Of a stretch of DNA of 64,000 nucleotides, positions 1 to 9,850 are shown in pieces (within the stretch, counting starts at the first letter, position 1; every line of letters begins with the position of its first letter). Source of the DNA: an uncultured Rhizobium sp. (GTDB lineage Bacteria > Pseudomonadota > Alphaproteobacteria > Rhizobiales > Rhizobiaceae); contig CAMFIE010000005.1 in assembly GCA_945952315.1 (NCBI GenBank), forward strand, positions 119,396-183,395, read 5' to 3'. The translations under genes and the position numbers were made by a program. A model generated the notes under the pieces. The model had not been told where the DNA came from, ran no database searches, and worked only from the letters and a program-made list of their open reading frames with translations.

Positions 1-205
1 CGAGCTGAAGGGTATTCTCGGCTATGTCGAGGCGCCGCTCGTTTCCATCGACTTCAACCACGACGCCCATTCCTCGAGCTTCGCCGCTGACCAGACCAAG
101 GTTCTCGAAGGCAATCTCGTGCGTATCCTCACCTGGTACGATAACGAATGGGGCTTCTCCAACCGCATGTCGGATACGGCCGTGGCGCTCGGCAAGCTCA
201 TCTGA
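1..205 (+). CDS. gap: Glyceraldehyde-3-phosphate dehydrogenase, C-terminal fragment
   Basis: Partial gene entering from the left edge; only the last 67 residues (reading frame from base 2) are present. The visible part has the family's C-terminal signature: [13 protein letters not shown] followed by [15 protein letters not shown], where the YDNEWG segment helps form the NAD/substrate site. The enzyme converts glyceraldehyde-3-phosphate to 1,3-bisphosphoglycerate in glycolysis and gluconeogenesis, in the cytoplasm. Phosphoglycerate kinase, the next enzyme of the pathway, is encoded downstream on the same strand, but a flagellin gene lies between the two. A strong terminator follows the stop codon. 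Confidence 0.95.
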   Translation, partial: ELKGILGYVEAPLVSIDFNHDAHSSSFAADQTKVLEGNLVRILTWYDNEWGFSNRMSDTAVALGKLI

Positions 206-233
206 GCCATCGCCCACGATTGGGACAAGGAGG

Positions 234-261
234 AAAAGCGGGTCTAGTGGCCCGCTTTTTT
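234..261 (+). terminator. Rho-independent terminator after gap
   Basis: AAAAGCGGG and CCCGCTTTT pair around an 8-base loop and are followed by a run of T. It ends the gap transcript and separates it from the flagellin gene. Confidence 0.85.
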
Positions 262-424
262 CATTGCAGAATCAAGGCCGGAAAGTCTTCATTTACGCTT
301 GATGGTATCGCCGTCTTCACCATAGCGGAATTTACATCGAATCTTCCTGATTCATTAAGTTCTAAATTTATTTTCTCCGGATAGTCTTCTGTACAAACAG
401 GGTAGAAGACCGGAGCAAACGGCT

Positions 425-1396
425 ATGCAAATCGGCAATTACAATCCCAGTGCTGTTCAGGCACTGCGCGCACTCACCGGCATCAACAATGATCTGGCGA
501 TCACCGAGCGGCGGATGGCGACGGGCAAGCGGATCAACTCGGCCGCAGACAATCCCTCCCACTGGTCGATTGCGACCACCATGCGGGCAGAAGTGGCAAA
601 TCGCCGCGCGCTCGCCGACAGCATGACCATGTCGCTGAACGTGGTCGAGGCTGCCGCACACGGGGTGGATACCACGCTGACGCTGCTCAACCGCTTCAAG
701 CAGCTGATGGTGCAGGCTGCCGATCCGAATGCCAATGCCACCACCATCGACAATGAAATGCGCTCGATCCGCGAACAGCTGGTCTCGACGGTGAAATCCG
801 CAAGCTTCAACGGCATCAACCTGCTCTATCACAAGCGCGGCGCGAGCTATACCTTCAACTATACGGGGGGCGCGGACATGTCGGCGAGCGGCAATGTGGT
901 TGCCGCCCAGCGGACGCTTGATCTGACCGGACTGACGCTTTTTGACGAGGTCGCGGGCAATGGCTGGCTCACCAGGGCATTTTCGCAGCCGGGGGCAAAC
1001 ACCTTCCGCCAGCTTTTGCCGTTGCAGCCCAGCAATTTCCTGATCGGCGTCTACTATACCGGCACGACGCGTGCGACGGGCTTTGCCTACAACACCGCGC
1101 TCTGGGCGCTGGATCAGGTGATCGCCGGCGTGACGAACACGGGCGCGACGCTGGGCGCGCTGAAGGCCGGGCTCGAAGGTCAGGTGGATCTCACCACCAA
1201 TATTGCCAATATCCAGGAGCGGGGGATCGGCCGCCTGCTGGATGCCAATATGAACGAGGAAAGTGCGCGGCTGAGAGCCTTGCAGGCCCGCCAGCAGCTG
1301 GGCATTCAGGCGCTGTCCATGGCGAATGACCGGCCGAATGCCATTCTCCAGCTCTTCCGGCAGGATACCAGCACAAATCCCTTCCTGCGCCGCTGA
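425..1396 (+). CDS. Orphan flagellin between gap and pgk
   Basis: A 323-residue flagellin, the subunit of the flagellar filament exported by the flagellar type III system. The N-terminal D0/D1 region (about residues 1-130) has the expected pattern MAT-GKRINSAADNPSHWSIAT and a heptad-like helix. The C-terminal D1/D0 region has GRLLDANMNEESARLRALQARQQLGIQALSMAN. The central domain is short, as in rhizobial flagellins. The protein does not stop at the usual terminal LFR: about ten residues follow (QDTSTNPFLRR). The gene stands alone between two glycolytic genes, with no other flagellar gene nearby except a second flagellin about 28 kb away. It may be a minor or conditionally used filament subunit. 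Confidence 0.9.
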   Translation: MQIGNYNPSAVQALRALTGINNDLAITERRMATGKRINSAADNPSHWSIATTMRAEVANRRALADSMTMSLNVVEAAAHGVDTTLTLLNRFKQLMVQAADPNANATTIDNEMRSIREQLVSTVKSASFNGINLLYHKRGASYTFNYTGGADMSASGNVVAAQRTLDLTGLTLFDEVAGNGWLTRAFSQPGANTFRQLLPLQPSNFLIGVYYTGTTRATGFAYNTALWALDQVIAGVTNTGATLGALKAGLEGQVDLTTNIANIQERGIGRLLDANMNEESARLRALQARQQLGIQALSMANDRPNAILQLFRQDTSTNPFLRR

Positions 1397-1513
1397 GGAA
1401 AGAGGATCGTTCGAACCGGTTCGCCGGGTGTTTTCAGCCGTTCCGGCTTGCACCCTGCATCAACCGGTGTATGGTCCCGCCCGTTCAATCCAATTCAAGA
1501 GCGGATGCTTTCC

Positions 1514-2716
1514 ATGGCTGCTTTCAAGACCCTCGATGATCTCACCCAGGTTTCCGGCAAGCGCGTGCTCGTGCGCGTCGACCTCAATGTTCCGGTAACG
1601 GATGGCAAGGTTTCCGACACGACCCGCATAGAGCGCGTGGCGCCGACCATTCTGGAGCTTTCGGGCAAGGGTGCGAAGGTGATCCTGCTTGCCCATTTCG
1701 GCCGTCCGAAGGGCGCGCCGGTTGCCGACATGTCGCTCGGCCTGATCGTTCCGGCCGTCGAGGCGGTGCTTGATCGCCCGGTCGCCTTTGCGAGCGATTG
1801 CATCGGTGCGGATGCCGCCACTGCGGTTTCGGCCATGAAGGATGGCGATATCCTGCTTCTCGAAAACACCCGCTTCCACAAGGGCGAGGAAAAGAACGAC
1901 GAAGCCTTTACCGCCGCGCTTGCGGCCAATGGCGATGTTTTCGTCAATGATGCCTTCTCGGCGGCCCACCGCGCCCATTCCTCGACCGAGGGTCTTGCCC
2001 ATCACATGCCGGCCTATGCGGGCCGTACCATGCAGGCCGAGCTTGAGGCGCTGGAAAAGGGCCTCGGCAACCCGGTTCGCCCGGTCGTGGCCATCGTCGG
2101 TGGCGCCAAGGTTTCCACCAAGATCGACCTTCTCTCCAATCTGGTGAAGAAGGTGGATGCGCTGGTGATCGGCGGCGGCATGGCCAATACGTTCATTGCT
2201 GCACGCGGCACCAATGTCGGCAAGTCGCTGTGCGAGCATGATCTTGCCGACACCGCCAAGCAGATCATGATCGATGCCGCGTCGGCCAAATGCGCCATCG
2301 TTCTGCCGGTGGATGGGGTTGTCGCCCGCGAGTTCAAGGCAGGGGCCGCGAACGAAACCGTCGATATCAACGCCATTCCCGCCGATGCCATGGTGCTCGA
2401 TGTCGGACCGAAATCGGTTGCCGCCGTCAATGAGTGGATTTCCAAGGCCAACACGCTGGTCTGGAACGGCCCGCTCGGCGCCTTCGAGATCGAACCCTTC
2501 GACACCGCCACCGTTTCAGCCGCCCGCCATGCGGCTGAAGAAACCCGGGCAGGCAGGCTCACCTCGGTTGCCGGGGGTGGCGATACCGTCTCCGCGCTCA
2601 ACCACGCAGGCGTGGCCGATGACTTCACCTATGTCTCGACCGCTGGCGGCGCCTTCCTCGAGTGGATGGAAGGCAAAGTCCTCCCCGGCGTCGCGGTGCT
2701 TTACGCCCAGAAGTAA
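1514..2716 (+). CDS. pgk: Phosphoglycerate kinase
   Basis: About 400 residues, the usual length for Pgk, which transfers a phosphate from 1,3-bisphosphoglycerate to ADP in glycolysis. Visible motifs are the N-domain substrate site VRVDLNVP near the start, [25 protein letters not shown], the hinge region [12 protein letters not shown], and the C-terminal nucleotide-site glycine motif [11 protein letters not shown]. The start [10 protein letters not shown] was chosen because family members begin close to this point. An in-frame ATG nine bases upstream (1505) is the alternative, and the AAGAG at 1497-1501 could serve either. A terminator follows directly. Confidence 0.95.
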   Translation: MAAFKTLDDLTQVSGKRVLVRVDLNVPVTDGKVSDTTRIERVAPTILELSGKGAKVILLAHFGRPKGAPVADMSLGLIVPAVEAVLDRPVAFASDCIGADAATAVSAMKDGDILLLENTRFHKGEEKNDEAFTAALAANGDVFVNDAFSAAHRAHSSTEGLAHHMPAYAGRTMQAELEALEKGLGNPVRPVVAIVGGAKVSTKIDLLSNLVKKVDALVIGGGMANTFIAARGTNVGKSLCEHDLADTAKQIMIDAASAKCAIVLPVDGVVAREFKAGAANETVDINAIPADAMVLDVGPKSVAAVNEWISKANTLVWNGPLGAFEIEPFDTATVSAARHAAEETRAGRLTSVAGGGDTVSALNHAGVADDFTYVSTAGGAFLEWMEGKVLPGVAVLYAQK

Positions 2717-2722
2717 AAGGTC

Positions 2723-2748
2723 AAAAGGAGGCTTCGGCCTCCTTTTTT
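2723..2748 (+). terminator. Rho-independent terminator after pgk
   Basis: AAAAGGAGGC and GCCTCCTTTT form a tight stem with a TTCG tetraloop, ending in six T. It starts six bases after the pgk stop codon. Confidence 0.9.
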
Positions 2749-2814
2749 CATTGGTGCCTCGTCCCTCATCCCCCTGCCGCTCTCTTTTGTTCAGACCCCC
2801 ACCGCTTTTTGCGA

Positions 2815-3092
2815 GACCCCCACCCCAACCCTCCCCACAAGGGGGAGGGGGAAGGTTGTGCGTGCCGCGTCCTCCGACGAAATGGAAATATCTCCACCGT
2901 CATCCTCGGGCTTGTCCCGAGGATCTGCCATACGAATTCGCAAGCTGGACGACAGAGTTTTACGAGACGACAGTGGATCCTCGGGACAAGCCCGAGGATG
3001 ACGCCGAGACATTTTTGTTTTCAAAGATCATTTACTGCAAGCACAACCCTCTCCCTCCCCCTTGTGGGGAGGGCAGGGGTGGGGGTCTTCAA
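2815..3092. repeat. Nested mosaic intergenic repeat, copy 1
   Basis: This gene-free stretch is built as R1-R2-core-R2'-R1'. R1 (about 2815-2855) is a C-rich unit containing CTCCCCACAAGGGGGAGG, and its inverted copy R1' is at about 3047-3092. R2 (about 2896-2930) contains TCATCCTCGGGCTTGTCCC, and its inverted copy R2' is at about 2971-3003. The whole block can fold into one large cruciform or hairpin around a core of about 45 bases. The same architecture recurs at 26557-26820 with a different core. It resembles the palindromic mosaic elements known from Rhizobiales intergenic regions. No coding content is evident. Confidence 0.8.
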
Positions 3093-3184
3093 TAAAAATC
3101 CGTGAGGATATCGAAAGACGGGTCAGCCCGAGGCAAAGCGATATGGTGGCGGGATCACCCGTGTGTTCCCCGCCATAGCCACCC

Positions 3185-5497
3185 TTAGCCGGCCATCCGG
3201 TAAGAGGTGGCCGTATTGGCTTCGCCCAGCACGAACTGGCCAAGCTGGCTGTCCATTTCGCCAGCCTCGGCGGCCAGCTGGTGGATGGCGGCGGTGGATT
3301 CCTGCACCATGTTGGCGTTCTGCTGGGTCATCTGGTCAAGCTCGGAAACCGCCATGTTGATCGATTTCAGCGTCTCGGCTTCCTCGCGGGTGGATTCGAT
3401 GATTTCGTGCAGGCGGCCGTTGATGGCTTCCACATAGGTGCTGATGCCATCCAGGGCCTGCCCGGCCTTGACCACCAGTGATACGCCGTTTTCCACCTCG
3501 CCGGTGGATTTCTGCAGTAGGCCGGAGATTTCCCGAGCGGCCGTGGACGAGCGCTGGGCAAGCTCGCGCACTTCCTGTGCCACGACGGCAAAACCCTTGC
3601 CGCTTTCGCCTGCGCGGGCGGCTTCCACACCGGCATTCAGTGCCAGAAGATTGGTCTGGAAGGCAATCTCGTCGATGACATTGATGATCTGGTTGATCTG
3701 GCGGGACGAACCCTGGATTGCTTCCATCGCGGAAATGGTTTCCTGCATGATGCGACCGGACTGTTCGGCACCCGCCTTGGCATCGCGGGCAATCTTTTCG
3801 GCCTGTTCGGAGCGGGTGATCTGCGTGCGCACCGCATCGGTGATGGCGCTGATCGCGTTTGCCGTCTGGGTGATCGACAGCGCCTGCCGTTCGGTGCGCA
3901 GCGCCAGCTGATCGGCACTGCCACTCATCGCCTGCGAGCTTTCGCGCACGGCATTGGAATTGCCGCCGATGGCCGAGAGCGTCGCGTTGAGCGTGGCGAT
4001 CGCCCGGTTGAAGTTCAGCCGCAGGCTTTCGAGGCTTTCGGGGAATGCCTCGTTGATCTGGTAGGAAAGATCGCCATTGGCAAGCTGGCCGAGACCGGTA
4101 TCGAGGCTTTGCACCACGCGTTGAAGGGTGCGCGATTCCGCATCCTTTTCCGCCATGCGGCTCTGCCGCTCCTGCTCGGTGAGGGCACGGTCGGCTTCAG
4201 CCTGGGCTTCGAGCGCCCGCTGGTTGATCAGCGACTGGCGGAAGCGGCCGAGCGCGCGCGCCATGGTGCCGATTTCATCCTTCCGGTTCTCGTTGCCGAT
4301 CTCGCCATCGAGCGACCCTTCCGAGACCGCATGGGTGAGGGCGGCAAGCGAAATTAGCGGTGCAAACTGGCGGCGGGCAAAGAGCGCGGTGGTGATGCAG
4401 AGCAGGATGACCGCCGCTGCCCCCATCAGCATAAGGGTGCGTGCAATCGCGAAGGAGCCCGCATGCAGCTCGTGCTCGTCGATGGTTTCGGCGATCACCA
4501 GGTTTTCACCGCCAAAATTGACAACACGGAAATAGCCCTGCGCGGGATCATTGTTCAGCCACAGGCTTTCCTGCTGCATGCCATCGGCGGCCTTTGCCAC
4601 CGCATCGGCGGCGGCATCCGAATAGGGCTGCGGGTCCAGGGCGGCCAGCACACCATCCTTGCCCGCGCCGATCGCCTGCCCGCGGGCGTTGATCAGAACG
4701 GCGGCCTCGGTGCTGTCGGCGCTGAGGCCCTTGGTCAAAGTCGAATAGATCGGCTGGTCGGAAACCTGCAGGACGATGATGCCCTTGATCGAGCCGAGCT
4801 TCACAATCGGAACGGCGAAGAAAATGCCGCTGCGGCCGCTCTGCATATCCAGTGCGACACCCGAAAAGGCGGTTTCCGGCGGGGTCTCGTCTGTCGCCTT
4901 GCCAGCATTTTCCACCGCCTTGGCAAAGGTCCGCCCAAGGCTGGTATGCGCCCATTCCGGCGCCTTCAGATTGGCGGCGAAATTCTCGGCCTTCTTGTAG
5001 CTGTAAATGACATTGCCGTCCGTATCGGCAATCATCAGATCCCGGAAATTGGTGCCCTTGAGGATCGCGCCGACTTCCGTCTGCGTCTTTTCGTGGGCGG
5101 TGAAATAATAGACGCTCGCGCCCTCCGGCTTCACGAATTTCTCCCGCTCGCCCTCCGGGAAGGGGTTTTTCTTCACAAAGGTCTCGGTCAGCACGACGGA
5201 GGCCTTCTGGCCATCCTTGTCGAGCGTCTTCCAGCCGGAGCGCAGCGAAACAATCGCGCTTTGCATCGCCTCGATCTTCGCGACCGAGACCGCCTGGCTT
5301 TCCAGCTGGGTGAGTTGCGATGTCAGCATGTCACCCCGGAAGGTCATGATGCTGTCCATGGATTTCAGCGCCTGGCGCTCGAAAATATCGCTGCTTGTGA
5401 CATAGGCCATGAAATTCAGTGCCCCGACCGAAAGCACGGTCAGCGCCAGAAACACGCCGATGACCTTGGACGACAGGGAATGGAGGTTCACAAACAT
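3185..5497 (-). CDS. Methyl-accepting chemotaxis protein
   Basis: A transmembrane chemoreceptor of 770 residues from the chosen ATG. TM1 is at about residues 12-33, a long periplasmic sensor region (about 35-350) may hold a Cache-type fold, and TM2 is at about 354-374. A HAMP region and coiled-coil methylation helices follow. The highly conserved cytoplasmic hairpin tip is at about 610-631, with EIAFQTNLLALNAGVEAARA. It would signal through CheW/CheA to the flagellar motor. The start places TM1 directly at the N terminus; an upstream reading to 5668 adds a segment with no recognisable signal, so it was rejected. The gene is monocistronic, and its ligand cannot be read from the sequence. Confidence 0.92.
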   Translation of the reverse strand: MFVNLHSLSSKVIGVFLALTVLSVGALNFMAYVTSSDIFERQALKSMDSIMTFRGDMLTSQLTQLESQAVSVAKIEAMQSAIVSLRSGWKTLDKDGQKASVVLTETFVKKNPFPEGEREKFVKPEGASVYYFTAHEKTQTEVGAILKGTNFRDLMIADTDGNVIYSYKKAENFAANLKAPEWAHTSLGRTFAKAVENAGKATDETPPETAFSGVALDMQSGRSGIFFAVPIVKLGSIKGIIVLQVSDQPIYSTLTKGLSADSTEAAVLINARGQAIGAGKDGVLAALDPQPYSDAAADAVAKAADGMQQESLWLNNDPAQGYFRVVNFGGENLVIAETIDEHELHAGSFAIARTLMLMGAAAVILLCITTALFARRQFAPLISLAALTHAVSEGSLDGEIGNENRKDEIGTMARALGRFRQSLINQRALEAQAEADRALTEQERQSRMAEKDAESRTLQRVVQSLDTGLGQLANGDLSYQINEAFPESLESLRLNFNRAIATLNATLSAIGGNSNAVRESSQAMSGSADQLALRTERQALSITQTANAISAITDAVRTQITRSEQAEKIARDAKAGAEQSGRIMQETISAMEAIQGSSRQINQIINVIDEIAFQTNLLALNAGVEAARAGESGKGFAVVAQEVRELAQRSSTAAREISGLLQKSTGEVENGVSLVVKAGQALDGISTYVEAINGRLHEIIESTREEAETLKSINMAVSELDQMTQQNANMVQESTAAIHQLAAEAGEMDSQLGQFVLGEANTATSYRMAG

Positions 5498-5768
5498 GAC
5501 AATACCCGCATTGAACCCGTGAGGGTTTTCCGGAACGAGCCGGACTGAGCTTATGGGAAGGGCAGGCCCGACAGCCGCAGCAGGCTGGCAACAATCATGA
5601 TGCACGGAGGGCATTCTCGCGGAGTGTCCGTGAGCAGAATTAACCCGCAGTAAAAATAGTATTGTCAAATTTATGTAGTCTTTTGAATTTTAAATCATAT
5701 CCGTGAATTCGTTTTTGTTTTGTTCACTTTTTTCTGGCTGATTGCCTACGAAATTCTTAAGGTGACGC

Positions 5769-6287
5769 ATGACTGAAACGATTCGCATCATTGGCATCGA
5801 TCCGGGGCTTCGGCGCACCGGCTGGGGCATCATCGAGACGCTGGGCAATTCGCTGCGTTTCGTGGCGTCCGGCACAGTGACCTCGGATGGCGAGATGGAT
5901 CTTGCCTCCAGGCTTTGCCAGCTGCATGACGGGCTGGCCGATGTGGTGCACGCCCATCAGCCGCACGAGGCGGCGGTGGAGCAGACCTTCGTCAACAAGG
6001 ATGCGGTGGCAACGCTGAAGCTCGGGCAGGCACGCGGCATTGCCATGCTGGTGCCGGCGCGTGCGGGCCTGCCCGTGTCCGAATATGCGCCAAACGCGGT
6101 GAAGAAGGCGGTAATCGGCGTTGGTCACGGCGAAAAGCAGCAGATCCACATGATGCTGAAGATCCTGATGCCGAAGGCCACCTTTACCGGCAATGATGCG
6201 GCCGATGCGCTGGCGATTGCCATCTGCCATGCGCATCATCGCAGCGGCCAGCGGTTGCGGCAGATCGTGGCGGCAAAGGCGGGTTGA
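5769..6287 (+). CDS. ruvC: Holliday junction endonuclease RuvC
   Basis: 172 residues, normal for RuvC, the RNase-H-fold endonuclease that cuts four-way junctions during recombinational repair. The N terminus has [14 protein letters not shown] with the first catalytic aspartate. [22 protein letters not shown] carries the catalytic glutamate region, and the C terminus has [16 protein letters not shown] with the last acidic pair. It is followed 16 bases later by ruvA and then ruvB, forming the resolvasome cluster. A RAGGTGACG-like stretch just before the ATG could be the ribosome binding site. Confidence 0.96.
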   Translation: MTETIRIIGIDPGLRRTGWGIIETLGNSLRFVASGTVTSDGEMDLASRLCQLHDGLADVVHAHQPHEAAVEQTFVNKDAVATLKLGQARGIAMLVPARAGLPVSEYAPNAVKKAVIGVGHGEKQQIHMMLKILMPKATFTGNDAADALAIAICHAHHRSGQRLRQIVAAKAG

Positions 6288-6303
6288 AGGGGAGGACGGA
6301 CGG

Positions 6304-6927
6304 GTGATCGGCAAGCTCAAGGGTGTGATCGAGGAGATCGGCGACGATCACGTGCTGGTCGATGTGCATGGTGTCTGCTACGTCGCCTTCTGTTCGTCGC
6401 GCACGCTCTCGCGCATCGGTTCGCCGGGCGAGGCGGTCGTGCTCTTCATCGAGACCTATGTGCGCGAGGATCAGCTGAAGCTGTTCGGCTTCATGAGCGC
6501 GCTGGAGCGCGAATGGTTCAACCTGCTGCAAAGCGTGCAGGGGGTCGGCTCCAAGGTGGCGCTGGCGCTGCTTTCCACGCTCTCGCCCTCCGAGCTTGCC
6601 AATGCGATTGCGCTGCAGGACAAGGCGGCCGTGTCGCGGGCGCCGGGCGTTGGCCCCAAGGTCGCGGTGCGCATTGTCACCGAACTCAAGAACAAGGCTC
6701 CGGCCTTCGGCGGCGCGGAAGCGGCGGCCAATATCGGCCTCAAGCAGGAACTGGGCGAAGGGGTTGCTGCCGCGCCGGTGGCCGATGCGGTTTCGGCGCT
6801 GACCAATCTCGGCTATTCGCGCGATCAGGCGGCCAATGCGATTGCTGCTGCCCTGAAGAATGGCGGCGAAGGGGCTGACAGCGCCAAACTCATCCGCCTC
6901 GGCCTCAAGGAGCTTTCCCGTGCCTAG
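6304..6927 (+). CDS. ruvA: Holliday junction branch-migration protein RuvA
   Basis: 207 residues. RuvA binds Holliday junctions as a tetramer and loads the RuvB motor. The product starts [24 protein letters not shown] (OB-fold). It then has the helix-hairpin-helix region [19 protein letters not shown] and a second one at [19 protein letters not shown]. The C-terminal domain III (from about residue 155) ends in [12 protein letters not shown] and contacts RuvB. The GTG at 6304 was chosen because it gives exactly the conserved N terminus, right behind the AAGGGGAGG-type ribosome binding site. Confidence 0.96.
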   Translation: MIGKLKGVIEEIGDDHVLVDVHGVCYVAFCSSRTLSRIGSPGEAVVLFIETYVREDQLKLFGFMSALEREWFNLLQSVQGVGSKVALALLSTLSPSELANAIALQDKAAVSRAPGVGPKVAVRIVTELKNKAPAFGGAEAAANIGLKQELGEGVAAAPVADAVSALTNLGYSRDQAANAIAAALKNGGEGADSAKLIRLGLKELSRA

Positions 6928-7116
6928 CGCCTTGTTCCGGGCGGCGTTCCTTCTGGATGAGGCGGCAGTGGAAATCGCGATTGACCGGGCCGGTCAGGCG
7001 AGGACCAGATTGCCGGACCGAATGAGTGCCTTGCGCAACAACGAAGCAGGCTGTAGCCGTACCATGACGTTTGACAGGGCATCAGCGAAAGCCGTGCCCG
7101 CAATGGAACTGATCCC

Positions 7117-8157
7117 GTGAGTGAACAGAACCCCCTTCTTACCCCGCAGAAGCGCGGCGAAGACCTTGATGCGGCGCTCCGGCCACAGACGCTGGACGAT
7201 TTTACCGGGCAGGCGGAAGCGCGGGCCAACCTGAAAATCTTCATCGAGGCGGCGAAAAACCGGGGCGAGGCGCTGGATCACGTGCTGTTCGTCGGCCCGC
7301 CGGGCCTCGGCAAGACCACGCTGGCGCAGATCATGGCGAAGGAGCTGGGCGTGAATTTCCGCTCGACCTCCGGCCCGGTGATTGCGAAGGCCGGTGATCT
7401 TGCGGCACTTCTCACCAATCTCGAAGAGCGCGACGTGCTGTTCATCGATGAAATCCACCGGCTCAATCCGGCGGTGGAGGAAATCCTCTATCCTGCGATG
7501 GAGGATTACCAGCTCGATCTGATCATCGGCGAAGGGCCGGCCGCGCGCTCGGTGAAGATCGACCTGTCAAAATTCACGCTTGTTGCCGCAACCACCCGTC
7601 TGGGGCTGCTGACGACCCCGCTGCGCGACCGTTTCGGCATTCCGGTGCGGCTGAATTTCTATACGGTCGAGGAGCTGGAAACCATCGTGCGCCGCGGTGC
7701 GCGGCTGATGGGTCTGCCGATGACGGATGACGGCGCCCGTGAAATCGCCCGGCGCGCGCGCGGAACACCCCGCATCGCCGGACGGCTCTTGCGCCGCGTG
7801 CGCGATTTCGCCGAAGTGGCCCGCGCCGATGCCGTGACACGGGAGATTGCGGACGAGGCGCTGACCCGGCTTCTCGTGGACAATATCGGCCTTGACCAGC
7901 TGGACAATCGCTATCTGCAGATGATCGCGGTGAATTTCGGCGGCGGGCCGGTCGGCATCGAAACCATCGCGGCAGGGCTTTCCGAACCGCGCGATGCGAT
8001 CGAGGATATCATCGAGCCCTACATGATCCAGCAGGGGCTGATCCAGCGCACGCCGCGTGGCCGTGTTTTGACCGCAAATGCGTGGAAACATCTGGGGCTG
8101 ACGCCGCCGAAGGATCTGGAAGCCGCCCAGTTCCGGCTTTTCCAGGATGAGGATTGA
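7117..8157 (+). CDS. ruvB: Holliday junction helicase RuvB
   Basis: 346 residues, an AAA+ ATPase that drives branch migration with RuvA. It shows Walker [10 protein letters not shown], Walker [14 protein letters not shown], sensor-1 [19 protein letters not shown] and a C-terminal winged helix ([15 protein letters not shown]). The GTG start at 7117 gives the family N terminus. The gap of about 190 bases after ruvA is larger than usual and holds no convincing gene. The stop overlaps the ATG of the following metallophosphoesterase gene by one base, so the two are probably cotranslated. Confidence 0.96.
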   Translation: MSEQNPLLTPQKRGEDLDAALRPQTLDDFTGQAEARANLKIFIEAAKNRGEALDHVLFVGPPGLGKTTLAQIMAKELGVNFRSTSGPVIAKAGDLAALLTNLEERDVLFIDEIHRLNPAVEEILYPAMEDYQLDLIIGEGPAARSVKIDLSKFTLVAATTRLGLLTTPLRDRFGIPVRLNFYTVEELETIVRRGARLMGLPMTDDGAREIARRARGTPRIAGRLLRRVRDFAEVARADAVTREIADEALTRLLVDNIGLDQLDNRYLQMIAVNFGGGPVGIETIAAGLSEPRDAIEDIIEPYMIQQGLIQRTPRGRVLTANAWKHLGLTPPKDLEAAQFRLFQDED

Positions 8158-9059
8158 TGCTGACACGCAGGGGGTTTCTGAAGCTGGCCGCACAGGGCTG
8201 GCTTTTTGCATTGGTGCTCGGCGGCTATGCGACCGGCGTGGAAGCCATGGGCACGCCGGGGGTGACGCGCTATGCCTTTACCCCGCCGCGCTGGACACCG
8301 GGGCTTAAGCTGAAGGTGGCGATGATCAGCGATATCCACGCCTGCGAGCCGTGGATGAGTGCCGCCCGCATCCGCTCGATCTGCGATGCGGTGAATGCGC
8401 TGGAAGCTGATATCGTCTTTCTGGTCGGGGATTTCGAATCCAGCATGGACTTCGTGACTGCCTATCTGCCTTCGCAGGAGATTGCCGCGGCGCTCTCCGG
8501 GCTGAAAGCGCCGCTTGGCGTGCATGCGGTGATGGGCAATCACGATTGCTGGGCGGATGAAGCCTTTCAGACAGACCCCAGCCGCCCGGTGCGGATGGGC
8601 GAGGCGCTGAAGGCGGTCGGCATCCGGTCTTACTGGAATGAGGCGGTGCGGCTGGAAAAGGATGGAATGCCCTTCTGGCTGGCCGGTCTTGCGGACCAGA
8701 TGGCGCTTTATCCGAGCCGCCGCCTTGGACGACCGGACCTGATAAGCCTTGCCGATCCCGAGGCGACGCTTGCCAAGGTGACGGATGACGCGCCGGTGCT
8801 GATGCTGGCGCACGAGCCGCATGCCTTTCATACCGGCTCGGAGCGCATTTCACTGACGCTGTCCGGTCATACCCATGGCGGACAAGTGAAACTGCTCGGC
8901 TGGGCGCCGATGCCGGACAATCCCGATGACCGGCGCTATCTTTACGGCCATATGCAGAAGGATGGTCGCCATATTGTCGTGTCCCGGGGTCTTGGCTGTT
9001 CGGCGCTCCCGATCCGCTTCGGCGCCTGGCCGGAGATTGTTTCGCTGGAGCTCGGGTGA
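8157..9059 (+). CDS. Metallophosphoesterase with Tat-type signal
   Basis: 300 residues of the calcineurin-like metallophosphoesterase fold. Metal ligands are visible in order: ISDIHAC (DxH), LVGDFE (GD), MGNHDCW (GNHD), LAHEP and SGHTHGGQ (GHxH). The N terminus [14 protein letters not shown] matches a twin-arginine signal followed by a hydrophobic stretch, suggesting export in folded form to the periplasm. Related proteins act on phospholipid headgroups or UDP sugars, but the substrate here is unknown. Its ATG overlaps the ruvB stop (TGATG). Confidence 0.88.
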   Translation: MLTRRGFLKLAAQGWLFALVLGGYATGVEAMGTPGVTRYAFTPPRWTPGLKLKVAMISDIHACEPWMSAARIRSICDAVNALEADIVFLVGDFESSMDFVTAYLPSQEIAAALSGLKAPLGVHAVMGNHDCWADEAFQTDPSRPVRMGEALKAVGIRSYWNEAVRLEKDGMPFWLAGLADQMALYPSRRLGRPDLISLADPEATLAKVTDDAPVLMLAHEPHAFHTGSERISLTLSGHTHGGQVKLLGWAPMPDNPDDRRYLYGHMQKDGRHIVVSRGLGCSALPIRFGAWPEIVSLELG

Positions 9060-9102
9060 TAAAGGCCCACGTTCTGACGGATGGACGAAAGGCAGGGACG
9101 TG

Positions 9103-9537
9103 ATGCAGACATCCCTTTGCGGTGAACTGATCGGCAACGGCCACCGGCTGGTGCAGCGGGTCTATTATGAAGACACGGATTTTTCCGGGCTGGTCTATCA
9201 CGCCCGCTATCTGCATTTTCTGGAGCGTGGGCGCACCGATTACCTGCGCTGCCTCGGTGTGGAGCAGAGCGCGCTTCTGACGGTGGATGAAGAAGGTCTG
9301 GTCTTCGTCGTCCATCGCATGGAGATCGATTTCAAGGCATCCGCCCGCATGGATGATATCCTGACCATCGAAACGGTGACGGAAAAGGCGGGTGGCGCAA
9401 AGATGGTGCTGAACCAGTTGATCCGCCGCGACGAAACCGTGCTGATTGCCGCGAAGGTGACGATTGCCGTCATCAATGGCAAGGGCCGCCCCCGGCGGTT
9501 GCCTGAAAAACTTGCGAAGCAATTTCTGGGTGAATGA
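9103..9537 (+). CDS. ybgC: Acyl-CoA thioesterase of the Tol-Pal cluster (YbgC)
   Basis: 144 residues with a hotdog fold. The signature RVYYEDTDFSGLVYHARYLHFLERGRTDYLR contains the catalytic aspartate in YEDTD and the conserved H/E residues. YbgC hydrolyses short or medium acyl-CoA/ACP thioesters and is almost always the first gene of tol-pal clusters, as here. The ATG at 9103 was chosen; an in-frame GTG lies immediately before it, and both follow GGCAGGGA. About 310 bases separate it from tolQ. Confidence 0.92.
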   Translation: MQTSLCGELIGNGHRLVQRVYYEDTDFSGLVYHARYLHFLERGRTDYLRCLGVEQSALLTVDEEGLVFVVHRMEIDFKASARMDDILTIETVTEKAGGAKMVLNQLIRRDETVLIAAKVTIAVINGKGRPRRLPEKLAKQFLGE

Positions 9538-9850
9538 GCAGGCCCGGATGGGCGCGCGACTGCTTTTGCCTCACAATCAAATGCTAACACTCTTTTAACC
9601 ATAATGGAGTCTTACTCCAAAACGAGGGAATCGCGGCTTCCGCGCCTTCCTTTAACCAAATTTTGCGTGAAGAAGCATGAACGGGAAGGGTGGGTCAAAA
9701 CCATCCGCATCATGCATCTGGCGGCGAAAAAGCGGGGCAGCGGGAACCCCGGGTCATCATGACCTCACGTTCCGGCAGCGCCATACGGATGGCTTTTCAA
9801 GAACCGCCCGGTCCCCATGCCGGGCGTTTGGATTCGAGGGTGAAAGATCG
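9538..9850 (+). other. Gene-free stretch before tolQ
   Basis: I see no convincing gene here. An AT-richer part around 9580-9670 (TTTTAACCATAATGG and TTTAACCAAATTTTGCG) may hold the tolQ promoter. The GGGTGAAAG just before 9851 is the likely tolQ ribosome binding site. Confidence 0.4.

Noticed and set aside
2274..3095. 273-codon + strand frame from pgk into the repeats
   Set aside because: Alternate frame of pgk continuing through palindromic repeats; Pro/Ser/Arg-rich and without a ribosome site.
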